Shown here piece after piece: positions 18,357 to 25,332 of a stretch of DNA of 64,000 nt. The first letter of the stretch is position 1; each line of letters begins with the position of its first letter. The position numbers and the translations under genes were made by a program. Source of the DNA: an uncultured Duncaniella sp. (GTDB taxonomy: Bacteria; Bacteroidota; Bacteroidia; Bacteroidales; Muribaculaceae); the NCBI GenBank assembly GCA_910584825.1, contig CAJUCI010000011.1, forward strand, positions 15,190-79,189, in the 5' to 3' direction. The notes under the pieces were generated by a model, which worked only from the letters and a program-made list of their open reading frames with translations, was not told the origin of the DNA and ran no database searches.

Positions 18357-18785
18357 TCAGAGCCTTCTGACTCGCCAAACTATTTTCTGCGCCAGCCGAC
18401 GGCGCATCAGGTAGAGGCCGAAGTCGTACACGGCGAGTGCCACGAAACCGACCACAAGCGACATCGCGCCGCTGTCGGGCCACAAGAGCCTGACGGCGAG
18501 AATCACACCGATAAATATTATCGTAGGCAGGATGAGTGCCCACCACGTGGCGCGCAGGGTGGAGCCTGACGTTGCCGACACCTCCACACGCTCGCCTTCG
18601 CGATAATCGCGTGCGTCGGGGGTGTCGATTATCAGTGACTCACCTCCGCCGTCCGAGCCGTCCTTATTGCACAACGAAGCCACCGCGCATCCGTCACAGC
18701 TGCATGAGCCGTCGGTGCGCAGGGTCAGTGAACCGTCGGTGACACGGATGACAGTACCGATGTGGGTGACGTAATCCTGCTTCAT
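18357..18785 (-). CDS. rseC: RseC/MucC-family (SoxR-reducing system) membrane protein
   Basis: A 142-residue protein. The N-terminal part carries a cysteine-rich motif (CSCDGCAVASLC, about 28-39) typical of RseC-like proteins, then a small beta domain and two transmembrane helices (about 77-100 and 103-123). The family is commonly encoded at the head of rnf operons and is linked to maintenance or assembly of the Rnf/Rsx redox machinery. The gap to rnfB is 96 nt. A strong promoter lies 15 nt upstream. Confidence 0.88.
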   Translation of the reverse strand: MKQDYVTHIGTVIRVTDGSLTLRTDGSCSCDGCAVASLCNKDGSDGGGESLIIDTPDARDYREGERVEVSATSGSTLRATWWALILPTIIFIGVILAVRLLWPDSGAMSLVVGFVALAVYDFGLYLMRRRLAQKIVWRVRRL

Positions 18786-18800
18786 GGTAAAATATCAGCG

Positions 18801-18831
18801 CAAAGGTACGGAATAAATTTTTTAATTCAAA
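18801..18831 (-). promoter_or_regulatory. Promoter of the rseC-rnfBC operon
   Basis: On the complement a TTTG box (18828-18831), a 19-nt spacer and TACCTTTG (18801-18808) fit the Bacteroidota consensus exactly. The predicted start gives a very short leader before the ATG at 18785. The -33 box lies just beyond the stop of the SPOR gene. Confidence 0.85.
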
Positions 18832-18833
18832 AA

Positions 18834-19349
18834 TTATCTGAAGTGAGCCGGTGAAAGCACAAAGGGCAGGGGAGCACGCAGCACTATGTTTTTGTCATTG
18901 TTGACGCGCTGCCATGCGGCAAGGGCCTCCTCGGGGGTGGATACGCTCGAGGTGATGACGTAGTACATCGGTTCGCGCGTATGCACAATCATCGCGCTGT
19001 CATATCCGCCGTCAATGAGACGCTGGCGCATCTGCTTGGCATTGAATATCTGACGGAACTGGCCCACGACGATGTTGTAACGCTTCACATTGTCACGTGA
19101 CGAGCCTCCGCCGTCGGTATATCCGATATATTCCTTGCGCATCGGCAGTGAGTCGGTGCCGACTACGAGCCGTGAGGTGGTGGCACTGTTGCGTATGCGG
19201 CCATAGATTGTGGAGTCTATGCCGGCGTTTTCGCGCTTCTGCTCGGCGGCCACCTCATATGCCTTGCGGTAATTCTCTTCGGTGGTCTTGCATGAGATGA
19301 CGGCCATGCCGGCAAGGACAGCCGAGATTATGATGAGGAGATACTTCAT
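18834..19349 (-). CDS. SPOR-domain lipoprotein
   Basis: A 171-residue lipoprotein (lipobox VISC, C20). After a helical, charged linker (about 25-80) comes an SPOR domain (about 88-160: YNIVVGQFRQIFNAKQMRQ and YYVITSSVSTPEEA). SPOR domains bind denuded peptidoglycan at division sites. The gene follows threonine ammonia-lyase by 45 nt on the same strand and may be read from its promoter. Exact role unknown. Confidence 0.88.
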   Translation of the reverse strand: MKYLLIIISAVLAGMAVISCKTTEENYRKAYEVAAEQKRENAGIDSTIYGRIRNSATTSRLVVGTDSLPMRKEYIGYTDGGGSSRDNVKRYNIVVGQFRQIFNAKQMRQRLIDGGYDSAMIVHTREPMYYVITSSVSTPEEALAAWQRVNNDKNIVLRAPLPFVLSPAHFR

Positions 19350-19351
19350 TT

Positions 19352-19385
19352 TAATTAGTAATTGGCAATTAGTAATTAGTAATTT
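19352..19385. repeat. AT-rich direct repeats (AATTAGTAATT family)
   Basis: The 45-nt gap before the SPOR gene is built from repeated AATTAGTAATT and GGCAATTAG words. The complementary words recur at 57636-57669 and in part at 46880-46918, always between co-directional genes. Confidence 0.6.
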
Positions 19386-19394
19386 TCGGAACCG

Positions 19395-20600
19395 TTAATT
19401 TACTACGTGGTGGCCGGCTTCTGAAAGGGCTTTCTTGAGCTGGGCAATGTGGTCGTGGTTACGGGTCTCGACTTCGATGCGGAGTATGCAGCCGTTGATT
19501 GATGTGGTGTCGGAATTGCGCTCGTGGGTCACGGAGATGATGTTGGCCCCGTTCTCGCCGAGTATGCTGCAGATGCTTGAGAGCTGTCCGGGCTTGTCGC
19601 CTACGTCGAGCTTGAATGTGTAGTTGCGTCCGCTCTTGACGAGTCCGCGGGTGATGACACGGTTGAGGATGGTGACATCAATATTGCCGCCCGACACCAC
19701 GCACACGGTCTTCTTGCCCTTGATGGGCACTTTGTCAAACATCGCGGCGGCCACCGATACCGCTCCGGCACCTTCGGCCACGAGCTTCTGCTGCTCGATA
19801 AGGGCAAGGATGGCGGCTGCAATCTCGTCCTCGGATACGGTGACGATTTCATCGACATACTTTGAGCAGAAGTCATAGGTGTTGACTCCCGGCTCCTTGA
19901 CGGCGATGCCGTCGGCGATGGTGGCCACGGAGTTGAGGTGCTCACGCTTGCCGTCCTTTATTGAGACGAACATCGAGGGCGCGCCCTCGGCCTGTACGCC
20001 ATAGACTTTGACGTCGGGTTTGAGCTGCTTGAGGGTGAACGCTATGCCGGCAATGAGTCCGCCGCCGCCGATGGGCACGATTACGGCCTCGACGTCGGGC
20101 ATCTCCTCGAGTATCTCGAGGGCTATGGTGCCCTGTCCGGCTATCACTTTGGGGTCGTCGAAGGGGTGGATGAAGGTGTAGCCATGCTCTTTCTGCAGCT
20201 CCACGGCCTTCTGATAGGCGTCGTCATATACGCCCGGCACGAGGCAAACCTCGGCTCCGAGACGCTTGGTGGCCTCGATTTTTGAGATGGGCGCACCTGC
20301 AGGGAGGCAGATGAGCGACTTGATGCCGTTGTGGGTTGCGGCGAGGGCTACGCCCTGGGCATGGTTGCCGGCCGAGCAGGCTATCACGCCTTTCTCGCGC
20401 TCTTCGGGGGTGAGCTGTGATATCTTATAGTAGGCACCGCGCAATTTGAACGCGCCGGTGTGCTGTAGATTCTCGGGCTTGAGATAAACCTCTGATTCGG
20501 GGTTGAGACGGGTCACGCCTATGAGACGGGGATGACGTGCGACATCGCGTAGCACTTGTGCGGCGCGGTATACTTCGGATATTTCGAGCTGTTCGGCCAT
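19395..20600 (-). CDS. ilvA: Threonine ammonia-lyase
   Basis: A 401-residue PLP enzyme that converts L-threonine to 2-oxobutanoate and ammonia, the first step to isoleucine. The PLP lysine is K52 in HTGAFKLRG; the phosphate-binding loop is GGGGLIAG (about 178). The C-terminus holds a single ACT domain (about 325-401), so it is the short form rather than the 500-residue enzyme with two ACT-like domains. It could be biosynthetic (ilvA) or catabolic (tdcB); no other branched-chain gene is adjacent, so the symbol is tentative. Confidence 0.93.
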   Translation of the reverse strand: MAEQLEISEVYRAAQVLRDVARHPRLIGVTRLNPESEVYLKPENLQHTGAFKLRGAYYKISQLTPEEREKGVIACSAGNHAQGVALAATHNGIKSLICLPAGAPISKIEATKRLGAEVCLVPGVYDDAYQKAVELQKEHGYTFIHPFDDPKVIAGQGTIALEILEEMPDVEAVIVPIGGGGLIAGIAFTLKQLKPDVKVYGVQAEGAPSMFVSIKDGKREHLNSVATIADGIAVKEPGVNTYDFCSKYVDEIVTVSEDEIAAAILALIEQQKLVAEGAGAVSVAAAMFDKVPIKGKKTVCVVSGGNIDVTILNRVITRGLVKSGRNYTFKLDVGDKPGQLSSICSILGENGANIISVTHERNSDTTSINGCILRIEVETRNHDHIAQLKKALSEAGHHVVN

Positions 20601-20626
20601 GATATGATGATTGGGAAATTATTATG

Positions 20627-20634
20627 CAAAAGTA
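20627..20634 (-). promoter_or_regulatory. -7 box for threonine ammonia-lyase
   Basis: The complement reads TACTTTTG, a match to TAnnTTTG, 26 nt before the ATG at 20600. A TTTC sits 19 nt upstream in place of TTTG. Confidence 0.6.
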
Positions 20635-20700
20635 TATATTTATTCAGATTTTAGAAAGTTTTTAGAGTTAATAAAGCGGGGGCTTATGGTTAATGAAGTC

Positions 20701-20788
20701 ATAAAGTATAGAAAGTCAAGATAATAGCTCAAATGGCCTCTCATTTGTTAGAGCCAAATGGCTATAGTCTTGACTTTCTAAACTTTAT
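20701..20788. terminator. Long imperfect hairpin downstream of trxA
   Basis: About 36 nt on each side pair with a few mismatches (outer arms ATAAAGT.TAGAAAGTCAAGA and complement; inner AAATGGC/GCCAAAT-type pairing). It fills the space between the trxA stop (20814) and the ilvA promoter and probably terminates trxA. The right arm contains TTGACTTTCTAAACT, which recurs exactly at 26527-26541. Confidence 0.75.
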
Positions 20789-20813
20789 AATTCTTACATG
20801 TAGTCAGATGGGG

Positions 20814-21110
20814 CTACATCAGCGAGCGGAGCTTCTCCTCAAGCACCTCGAGCTGCTGCAGGCCTGATGCGCGCCACTGCGGCTCGCCCTTCTTGAAGAC
20901 GATGAGCGTAGGCACGCTGCGTATCTGATATTCAGCCGAGAGGTCGGGGTTGCGGTCAACGTCAATCTTGACGATTGTGGCACTGTCGCCCACCTTTTGT
21001 TTCAGCTGCTCAAGGATGGGACCCTGCATCTTGCACGGGCCGCACCAGGTGGCGAAGAAGTCGACAAGCACAGGCTTGTCACTGCCTATAATCTCTTTAA
21101 ACTCGCTCAT
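20814..21110 (-). CDS. trxA: Thioredoxin
   Basis: A 98-residue cytoplasmic thiol-disulfide reductase. FFATWCGPCKMQGP carries the redox pair C23/C26 and IRSVPTL carries the cis-proline. The frame opens at a TTG (21116), but the ATG two codons later gives the canonical MSEFKE start. Length is normal. It stands alone between hairpins and the DJ-1 gene. Confidence 0.96.
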   Translation of the reverse strand: MSEFKEIIGSDKPVLVDFFATWCGPCKMQGPILEQLKQKVGDSATIVKIDVDRNPDLSAEYQIRSVPTLIVFKKGEPQWRASGLQQLEVLEEKLRSLM

Positions 21111-21224
21111 AATCAATGTATGTTTATTAAAATGTGTCAGTTATAGGATAACGCTCCCGGTGTTTAAAAAGTTTTGCCGAGAGGGGCGTCTCTCACACAT
21201 CCCGCCGGTATCCTCTTGGCGGTC

Positions 21225-21782
21225 TCATACAAGGAGTATCCCTGCGGCTACCTGCTGTGCCGCATCCTTGCCGCACAGGGCATCAACGAGGGCGAGACCG
21301 AACAGTATTGCCGACGACGGGCCGTTGGCGGTGATTATGTTTCCGTCCACGACCACGCGCTCTGCCTTGTGCGACGCTCCCGCCTGGGCGAGATGTGCCT
21401 CGAAGCCGGGATAGCATGTGGCGTTCTTACCCTTGAGTATGCCGAGCGGGGCGAGGGTCACAGCCGGAGCGGCGCAGATGGCGGCGACGTAGTGTCCTCT
21501 TTCAGCCTGTCGGCGCAGCATTGTGCCGAGCTGCTGACAAGCGGCGAGATTGCTCGCGCCGGGCATGCCGCCGGGGCATACGAAGAGGTCGGGGGCCATG
21601 ATGGCGACTTCGCTGATTATCGAGTCGGCTTTGACCGTGACGCCGTGTGCGCCGGTCACGTCGCGGGTGTCAGACACTGAGACGGTTGTGACGTCAACAC
21701 CTGCGCGGCGCAGGAGGTCTACGGGGGCGAGGGCCTCGATTTCCTCGAAGCCGTCAGCCAGGAATACATATGCTTTAGCCAT
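21225..21782 (-). CDS. DJ-1/PfpI-family protein (glyoxalase III or deglycase-like)
   Basis: A 185-residue alpha/beta protein of the DJ-1 type. The reactive cysteine is C103 in AAICAAP, and E16 (GFEEIEA) matches the glutamate that lowers its pKa in DJ-1. GHYV precedes the nucleophile elbow as in the family. Such proteins act on methylglyoxal or glycated substrates or sense oxidative stress. It is divergent from apbE with a 101-nt gap. Confidence 0.92.
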   Translation of the reverse strand: MAKAYVFLADGFEEIEALAPVDLLRRAGVDVTTVSVSDTRDVTGAHGVTVKADSIISEVAIMAPDLFVCPGGMPGASNLAACQQLGTMLRRQAERGHYVAAICAAPAVTLAPLGILKGKNATCYPGFEAHLAQAGASHKAERVVVDGNIITANGPSSAILFGLALVDALCGKDAAQQVAAGILLV

Positions 21783-21852
21783 ATTATTGTGGGTTGGATT
21801 ATGTGTGTGGGTTGATTCTCCACAAATTTACACTTCTTTCGGGATATTTCCG

Positions 21853-21860
21853 TAATTTTG
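21853..21860 (+). promoter_or_regulatory. -7 box for apbE
   Basis: TAATTTTG matches TAnnTTTG and lies 14 nt before the ATG at 21875 and 23 nt before the ATG at 21884. It rules out the upstream TTG at 21794 as the start. Confidence 0.6.
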
Positions 21861-21883
21861 CGGTGATAAAATTCATGTCACAT

Positions 21884-22888
21884 ATGTTCATAACCCGTAA
21901 GACCGTCCTAAAGTTCCCACATATAATATATATCATGCTGTTGTCGCTCGTCATGTCGGCGTGCGACGGCGCGGCGTCCTATCGCAACGCTGAAGGGGTG
22001 ATGTGGAACACCACATATCACGTCACCTATCGGGCCGACCGCGACTTGCACGACTCCATTATCATGGTGATGAAGCAGGTGGAGAGGTCGCTGAGCCCGT
22101 TTGCCGACAGTTCGCTTATCTCGGCGGTCAACCGTGGCGACTCCGTGCGGGTAGATTCGCTGCTTGAGCGGGTGTTCCGCGCGTCGGTCGAGGTGAACCG
22201 TGCCAGCGACGGGGCGTTTGACCCGACTGTCGCCCCGCTGGTCAACCTGTGGGGCTACGGCTACAAGACTACAGGCGTCGAGCCTACCCAAGAGGCGATT
22301 GACTCGATGCTCATGCTCGTGGGCATAGCCGAATGCTCGATTTCGCCCGAGGGGATGGTTGTCAAGAAGCATCCGGCCACCGAGTTTAACTTCTCGGCTA
22401 TCACCAAGGGCTATGGCTGCGACCTGGTCGGAGAGATGTTCAGGCGCAACGGATGCGAGGATTATATGGTGGAGATAGGCGGAGAGATAGCCTTGTCGGG
22501 CCGTTCGCCCCGCGGACGCGACTGGCGCATCATGGTTGACGCGCCTATCGACTGTGACACCGCCGTCGTGCATGAGCGCATGGCCGTCGTGGAGCTGACC
22601 GGCAGGGGTGTGGCCACTTCGGGCAACTATCGCAACTATCGCGAGACTTCGGACGGGCGCACATGGCACACCATAAGCCCGCGCGACGGGCGTCCGGCCG
22701 TGACCGACCTGCTGTCGGCCACAGTGATTGCCCCCACCTGTATGCTCGCCGATGCCTATGCCACCGCCTGCATGGCCCGGCAGGGCAGCGAGGCTATGGC
22801 AATGATAGAGTCCGCCGCCGGAGTAGAGGCTCTGCTCGTGACCCGCGACACCATCCTCGTCAGCAAAAATTTCCCCGAAATTAAATAA
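21884..22888 (+). CDS. apbE: FAD:protein FMN transferase (ApbE lipoprotein)
   Basis: A 334-residue lipoprotein (lipobox VMSAC, C27) that attaches FMN from FAD to a threonine or serine of exported flavoproteins such as RnfG, RnfD and NqrB/C. ApbE features are visible: MWNTTYHVTY near the N-terminus, FSAITKGYGCDLV, the YMVEIGGEIALSG Mg/FAD region and ATSGNYRNY. The start at 21884 is preferred, with 21875 (three codons longer) as the alternative. The Rnf cluster lies about 3 kb away, but the usual targets RnfD and RnfG are not in the window. Confidence 0.93.
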   Translation: MFITRKTVLKFPHIIYIMLLSLVMSACDGAASYRNAEGVMWNTTYHVTYRADRDLHDSIIMVMKQVERSLSPFADSSLISAVNRGDSVRVDSLLERVFRASVEVNRASDGAFDPTVAPLVNLWGYGYKTTGVEPTQEAIDSMLMLVGIAECSISPEGMVVKKHPATEFNFSAITKGYGCDLVGEMFRRNGCEDYMVEIGGEIALSGRSPRGRDWRIMVDAPIDCDTAVVHERMAVVELTGRGVATSGNYRNYRETSDGRTWHTISPRDGRPAVTDLLSATVIAPTCMLADAYATACMARQGSEAMAMIESAAGVEALLVTRDTILVSKNFPEIK

Positions 22889-22896
22889 ATTTCGGG
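22874..22896 (+). terminator. Terminator overlapping the apbE stop codon
   Basis: Arms 22874-22882 and 22888-22896 (CCCGAAATT and its complement) form an exact 9-bp stem with a 5-nt loop that contains most of the TAA stop. A short T-run follows. Confidence 0.65.
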
Positions 22897-22990
22897 TTTA
22901 AAGGGGATAAATATTGTTCTTAAACTCGTATTATGTCGTGAAGGTATGTTTTATAACATATTTTCTTAGCAGTGTTATAAAACTTTTGAT

Positions 22991-22998
22991 TACCTTTG
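22991..22998 (+). promoter_or_regulatory. -7 box of the small-ORF transcript
   Basis: TACCTTTG matches the consensus TAnnTTTG and lies 52 nt before the ATG at 23050. No exact -33 TTTG is seen; a T-rich stretch lies at 22961-22967. The stretch 22897-22990 shows nothing else. Confidence 0.6.
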
Positions 22999-23049
22999 TG
23001 CGTTCTTTCATTGAATCACATAAGTATCAACTATTAAAAATTACTGCTT

Positions 23050-23178
23050 ATGACTGTTTTATTCAAATCTTTCCGTGTAGAGATGAAGAACATGCTTCAT
23101 CATCTGGGCGAGGCCGAGAGCTTCCGCACCACCGGCGATTGCAGTGTTCACACTTTTAACGGCCGCAAGGCTCAGTAA
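23050..23178 (+). CDS. Small protein of 42 residues, unknown function
   Basis: A 42-residue ORF with codon use like its neighbours (mostly GC-ending codons such as GAG, AAG, GGC, CGC, ACC after the first ten). The N-terminal half is basic and amphipathic (MTVLFKSFRVEMKNMLHHLG); the rest is polar with one cysteine (GDCSVHTFNG). No signal peptide is evident. It has a promoter box upstream and a leader TTAAAAATTAC that is repeated before the next small ORF. I do not recognise a family. Confidence 0.6.
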   Translation: MTVLFKSFRVEMKNMLHHLGEAESFRTTGDCSVHTFNGRKAQ

Positions 23179-23280
23179 AAAATCGCCAAAGTGCGTCGGG
23201 CAGACGCCGCTTACGTTTCACAACTATTCTACACACTAATTCCTTTATCAACCAACATCACTGTTAAAAATTACACAACA

Positions 23281-23367
23281 ATGAAAATTTCAAACGTCTA
23301 TCGCCGCGTGCGCGATGCTTATCGCGAGTCGGCAGCTCTTATTTACCGTTACAACACGCGTCTCTAA
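23281..23367 (+). CDS. Small basic protein of 28 residues, unknown function
   Basis: A 28-residue ORF, MKISNVYRRVRDAY then RESAALIYRYNTRL, with seven Lys/Arg against two acidic residues and four tyrosines. It would form one amphipathic helix. Codons match the local style (CGC, GTG, GAG, AAC, ACG). It lies 102 nt after the 42-residue ORF, shares the leader CTNTTAAAAATTAC just upstream, and is followed by an intrinsic terminator. It could bind nucleic acid or a membrane (inference). Confidence 0.6.
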   Translation: MKISNVYRRVRDAYRESAALIYRYNTRL

Positions 23368-23461
23368 GAGCATTCAGCAAGCGGGTGTGATTGAGTGTCA
23401 AATCTTGTGAAGATACCGTCCTCCACCCTTATTTTAAGTAAATAACTTCAAAAACATACGT

Positions 23462-23492
23462 AATCGCGACCCCCGCCGGGCCGCGATTTTTT
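23462..23492 (+). terminator. Intrinsic terminator of the small-ORF transcript
   Basis: AATCGCG (23462-23468) pairs with CGCGATT, with CCC/GGG inside after one mismatch, followed by a T-run (ATTTTTTG). It closes the unit that starts at the box at 22991. Confidence 0.8.
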
Positions 23493-23503
23493 GTGGCAGC
23501 AGT

Positions 23504-23660
23504 GTAGGAGCGAGTAGAAATTCAAGAAGGGGACAAAAGGACACAAGGGACAAAAGCGACATAAGAAAAATATATTTTCCTGATAGTCAATGATTATTCT
23601 GGAATGATAAACTTATGTCTCTTATGTCGCTTTTGTCCTTTTGTCCCTTTCTTTGATTAT
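23504..23660. repeat. Composite palindromic repeat (copy B)
   Basis: It starts with GTAGGAGCGA (23504-23513), the same ten bases that open the REP-like element at 30381. Then come inverted arrays of GGGACAAAA, GGACACAA and GCGACATAA words (left about 23527-23565, right about 23611-23654). The arms differ by one or two units rather than by point changes. The spacer (AATATATTTT.CTGATAGTCAATGATTATT) is homologous to that of copy C at 26345. Confidence 0.85.
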
Positions 23661-23697
23661 GGCACATCGCCTTGTGTGGTTTGAGCGGAATTATTCG

Positions 23698-23705
23698 TAA
23701 ATTTG
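23698..23705 (+). promoter_or_regulatory. -7 box for the pectate-lyase-like gene
   Basis: TAAATTTG matches TAnnTTTG and lies 31 nt before the ATG at 23737. Confidence 0.55.
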
Positions 23706-23736
23706 CATTTGAAAAACTATCCTTATAAACAAGACC

Positions 23737-25287
23737 ATGAAATTCGGTAAAATCATTCAGAAATCATCTATCATATCCCGCAGATGCCGTGTGGCGGCTG
23801 TGACGCTGACATTGGGTGCTGTGGCGGCTATGGGCGGCGACCTCGTGGCCTTTCCGGGGGCCGAGGGGTTCGGACGCAATGCTTCGGGCGGACGCGGGGG
23901 CAAAGTCTATCATGTCACCACGCTGGCCGATGGCGAGACTCCGGGCACTCTGCGTCACGCCTTGATGCAGGAGGGGCCGCGCACGGTGGTGTTTGACGTG
24001 GCCGGTACGATATTTCTCGACTCGGCTCTGCGTGTCACCAACGGCAATCTAACCATAGCCGGTCAGACTGCACCCGGGCAGGGCGTATGTATAGCCGGAC
24101 GCCAGGTGAGTCTGCGCGGCGACAATACCATAGTGCGTTATCTGCGTTTCCGTGTGGGCAACGAGGGGCCGGGCGAACCTGACGGCCTCGGCAGCAACGA
24201 GGCGCGCGACGTGATTATCGACCATTGCACCATTAGCTGGTCGGTTGACGAGACGTGTGCCGTGTATGGAGGCGAGAATGTCACCGTGCAGTGGTGCATA
24301 TCGTCAGAGAGTCTGCGCAACGGCGGCCATCATAAGGGTGCCCACGGCTACGGGGCCATTTGGGGCGGCGACCATGCGTCGTTTCACCACAATCTGCTGG
24401 CCCATCACGAGAGCCGCGCGCCGCGACTCGGCCCGCACGTAGTGACGCAGGACCGCGAGCATGTGGACATGCGCAACAATGTAATCTACAACTGGGCCGG
24501 TTCGGGATGCTATGGCGGCGAGGGTATGAGATGCAACATCGTCAACAACTATTATAAGCCCGGACCTGCCACGCCGCGCGACAGCAAGGTGGGCCACCGC
24601 ATAATGTCGATAGGGGTGCGCACCACCCGCTACACTCATCATGACACGCCACAGCCCAATGCGTGGGACAAGATGTGGCACCGCTGGGGCGAGTTTTTCA
24701 TTGACGGCAATGTCATGGAGGGGTATCCCGACGTGACTGCCGACAACTGGACGCGCGGAGTGATAGAGCAGGGGATGGAGGATGACTACGACGGCATGTA
24801 TACCGACTCGCTTTTCACCCGCTTGCGCCTCGACGCTCCTATTGATGCGGGATTTGTGACAACGCATACTCCTGATGAGGCGTATGAGCTGGTGCTTGCC
24901 GATGCGGGATGCTCGCTCAACCGCGATGCGCTCGACCGCCGTATCATTGCCGAGACGCGTGAGTGTACAGCCTTGCGCCGAGGCTCGGTGGCTCAAGATG
25001 CCGACATGAAGCCGGGACTTATAGATGTGCCGGCCGATGCCCAGGAGCCGGGCGAGGCAAGCCCGTGGCCGTCGCTCAACGACGGCGGCGTGACTGCCGA
25101 AGAGCTCCGCGACACCGATGGCGACGGCATTCCCGACCTGTGGGAGATAAAGCTGTGGCTCAATCCCCTCGACCCCTCCGACGGCCAGGCGGCGACACTC
25201 AGCCCCGACGGATATACCAACCTCGAAGTGTATCTCAACACCCTCGCCTCGCAGGCTCAGAGCCGCAATCTGAATAGTGGATGTTGA
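23737..25287 (+). CDS. Pectate-lyase-like polysaccharide lyase (PL1-type)
   Basis: A 516-residue exported protein with a long signal peptide (about 1-35) and a right-handed beta-helix (about 38-400). The start AFPGAEGFGRNASGGRGG, the VIIDHCTISW strand and the RAPRLG segment are typical of the Bacteroidota pectate lyase superfamily protein. Near the C-terminus (about 462-474) DTDGDGIPD is a calcium-binding dockerin/thrombospondin-like loop. It would cleave polygalacturonate or a related uronic polymer. No SusCD pair is adjacent. An aldo/keto reductase follows 45 nt downstream. Confidence 0.85.
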   Translation: MKFGKIIQKSSIISRRCRVAAVTLTLGAVAAMGGDLVAFPGAEGFGRNASGGRGGKVYHVTTLADGETPGTLRHALMQEGPRTVVFDVAGTIFLDSALRVTNGNLTIAGQTAPGQGVCIAGRQVSLRGDNTIVRYLRFRVGNEGPGEPDGLGSNEARDVIIDHCTISWSVDETCAVYGGENVTVQWCISSESLRNGGHHKGAHGYGAIWGGDHASFHHNLLAHHESRAPRLGPHVVTQDREHVDMRNNVIYNWAGSGCYGGEGMRCNIVNNYYKPGPATPRDSKVGHRIMSIGVRTTRYTHHDTPQPNAWDKMWHRWGEFFIDGNVMEGYPDVTADNWTRGVIEQGMEDDYDGMYTDSLFTRLRLDAPIDAGFVTTHTPDEAYELVLADAGCSLNRDALDRRIIAETRECTALRRGSVAQDADMKPGLIDVPADAQEPGEASPWPSLNDGGVTAEELRDTDGDGIPDLWEIKLWLNPLDPSDGQAATLSPDGYTNLEVYLNTLASQAQSRNLNSGC

Positions 25288-25332
25288 GTAGGGATTGTAT
25301 AATTCTAAATTCTTAATTTTTAATTCTTTCCC

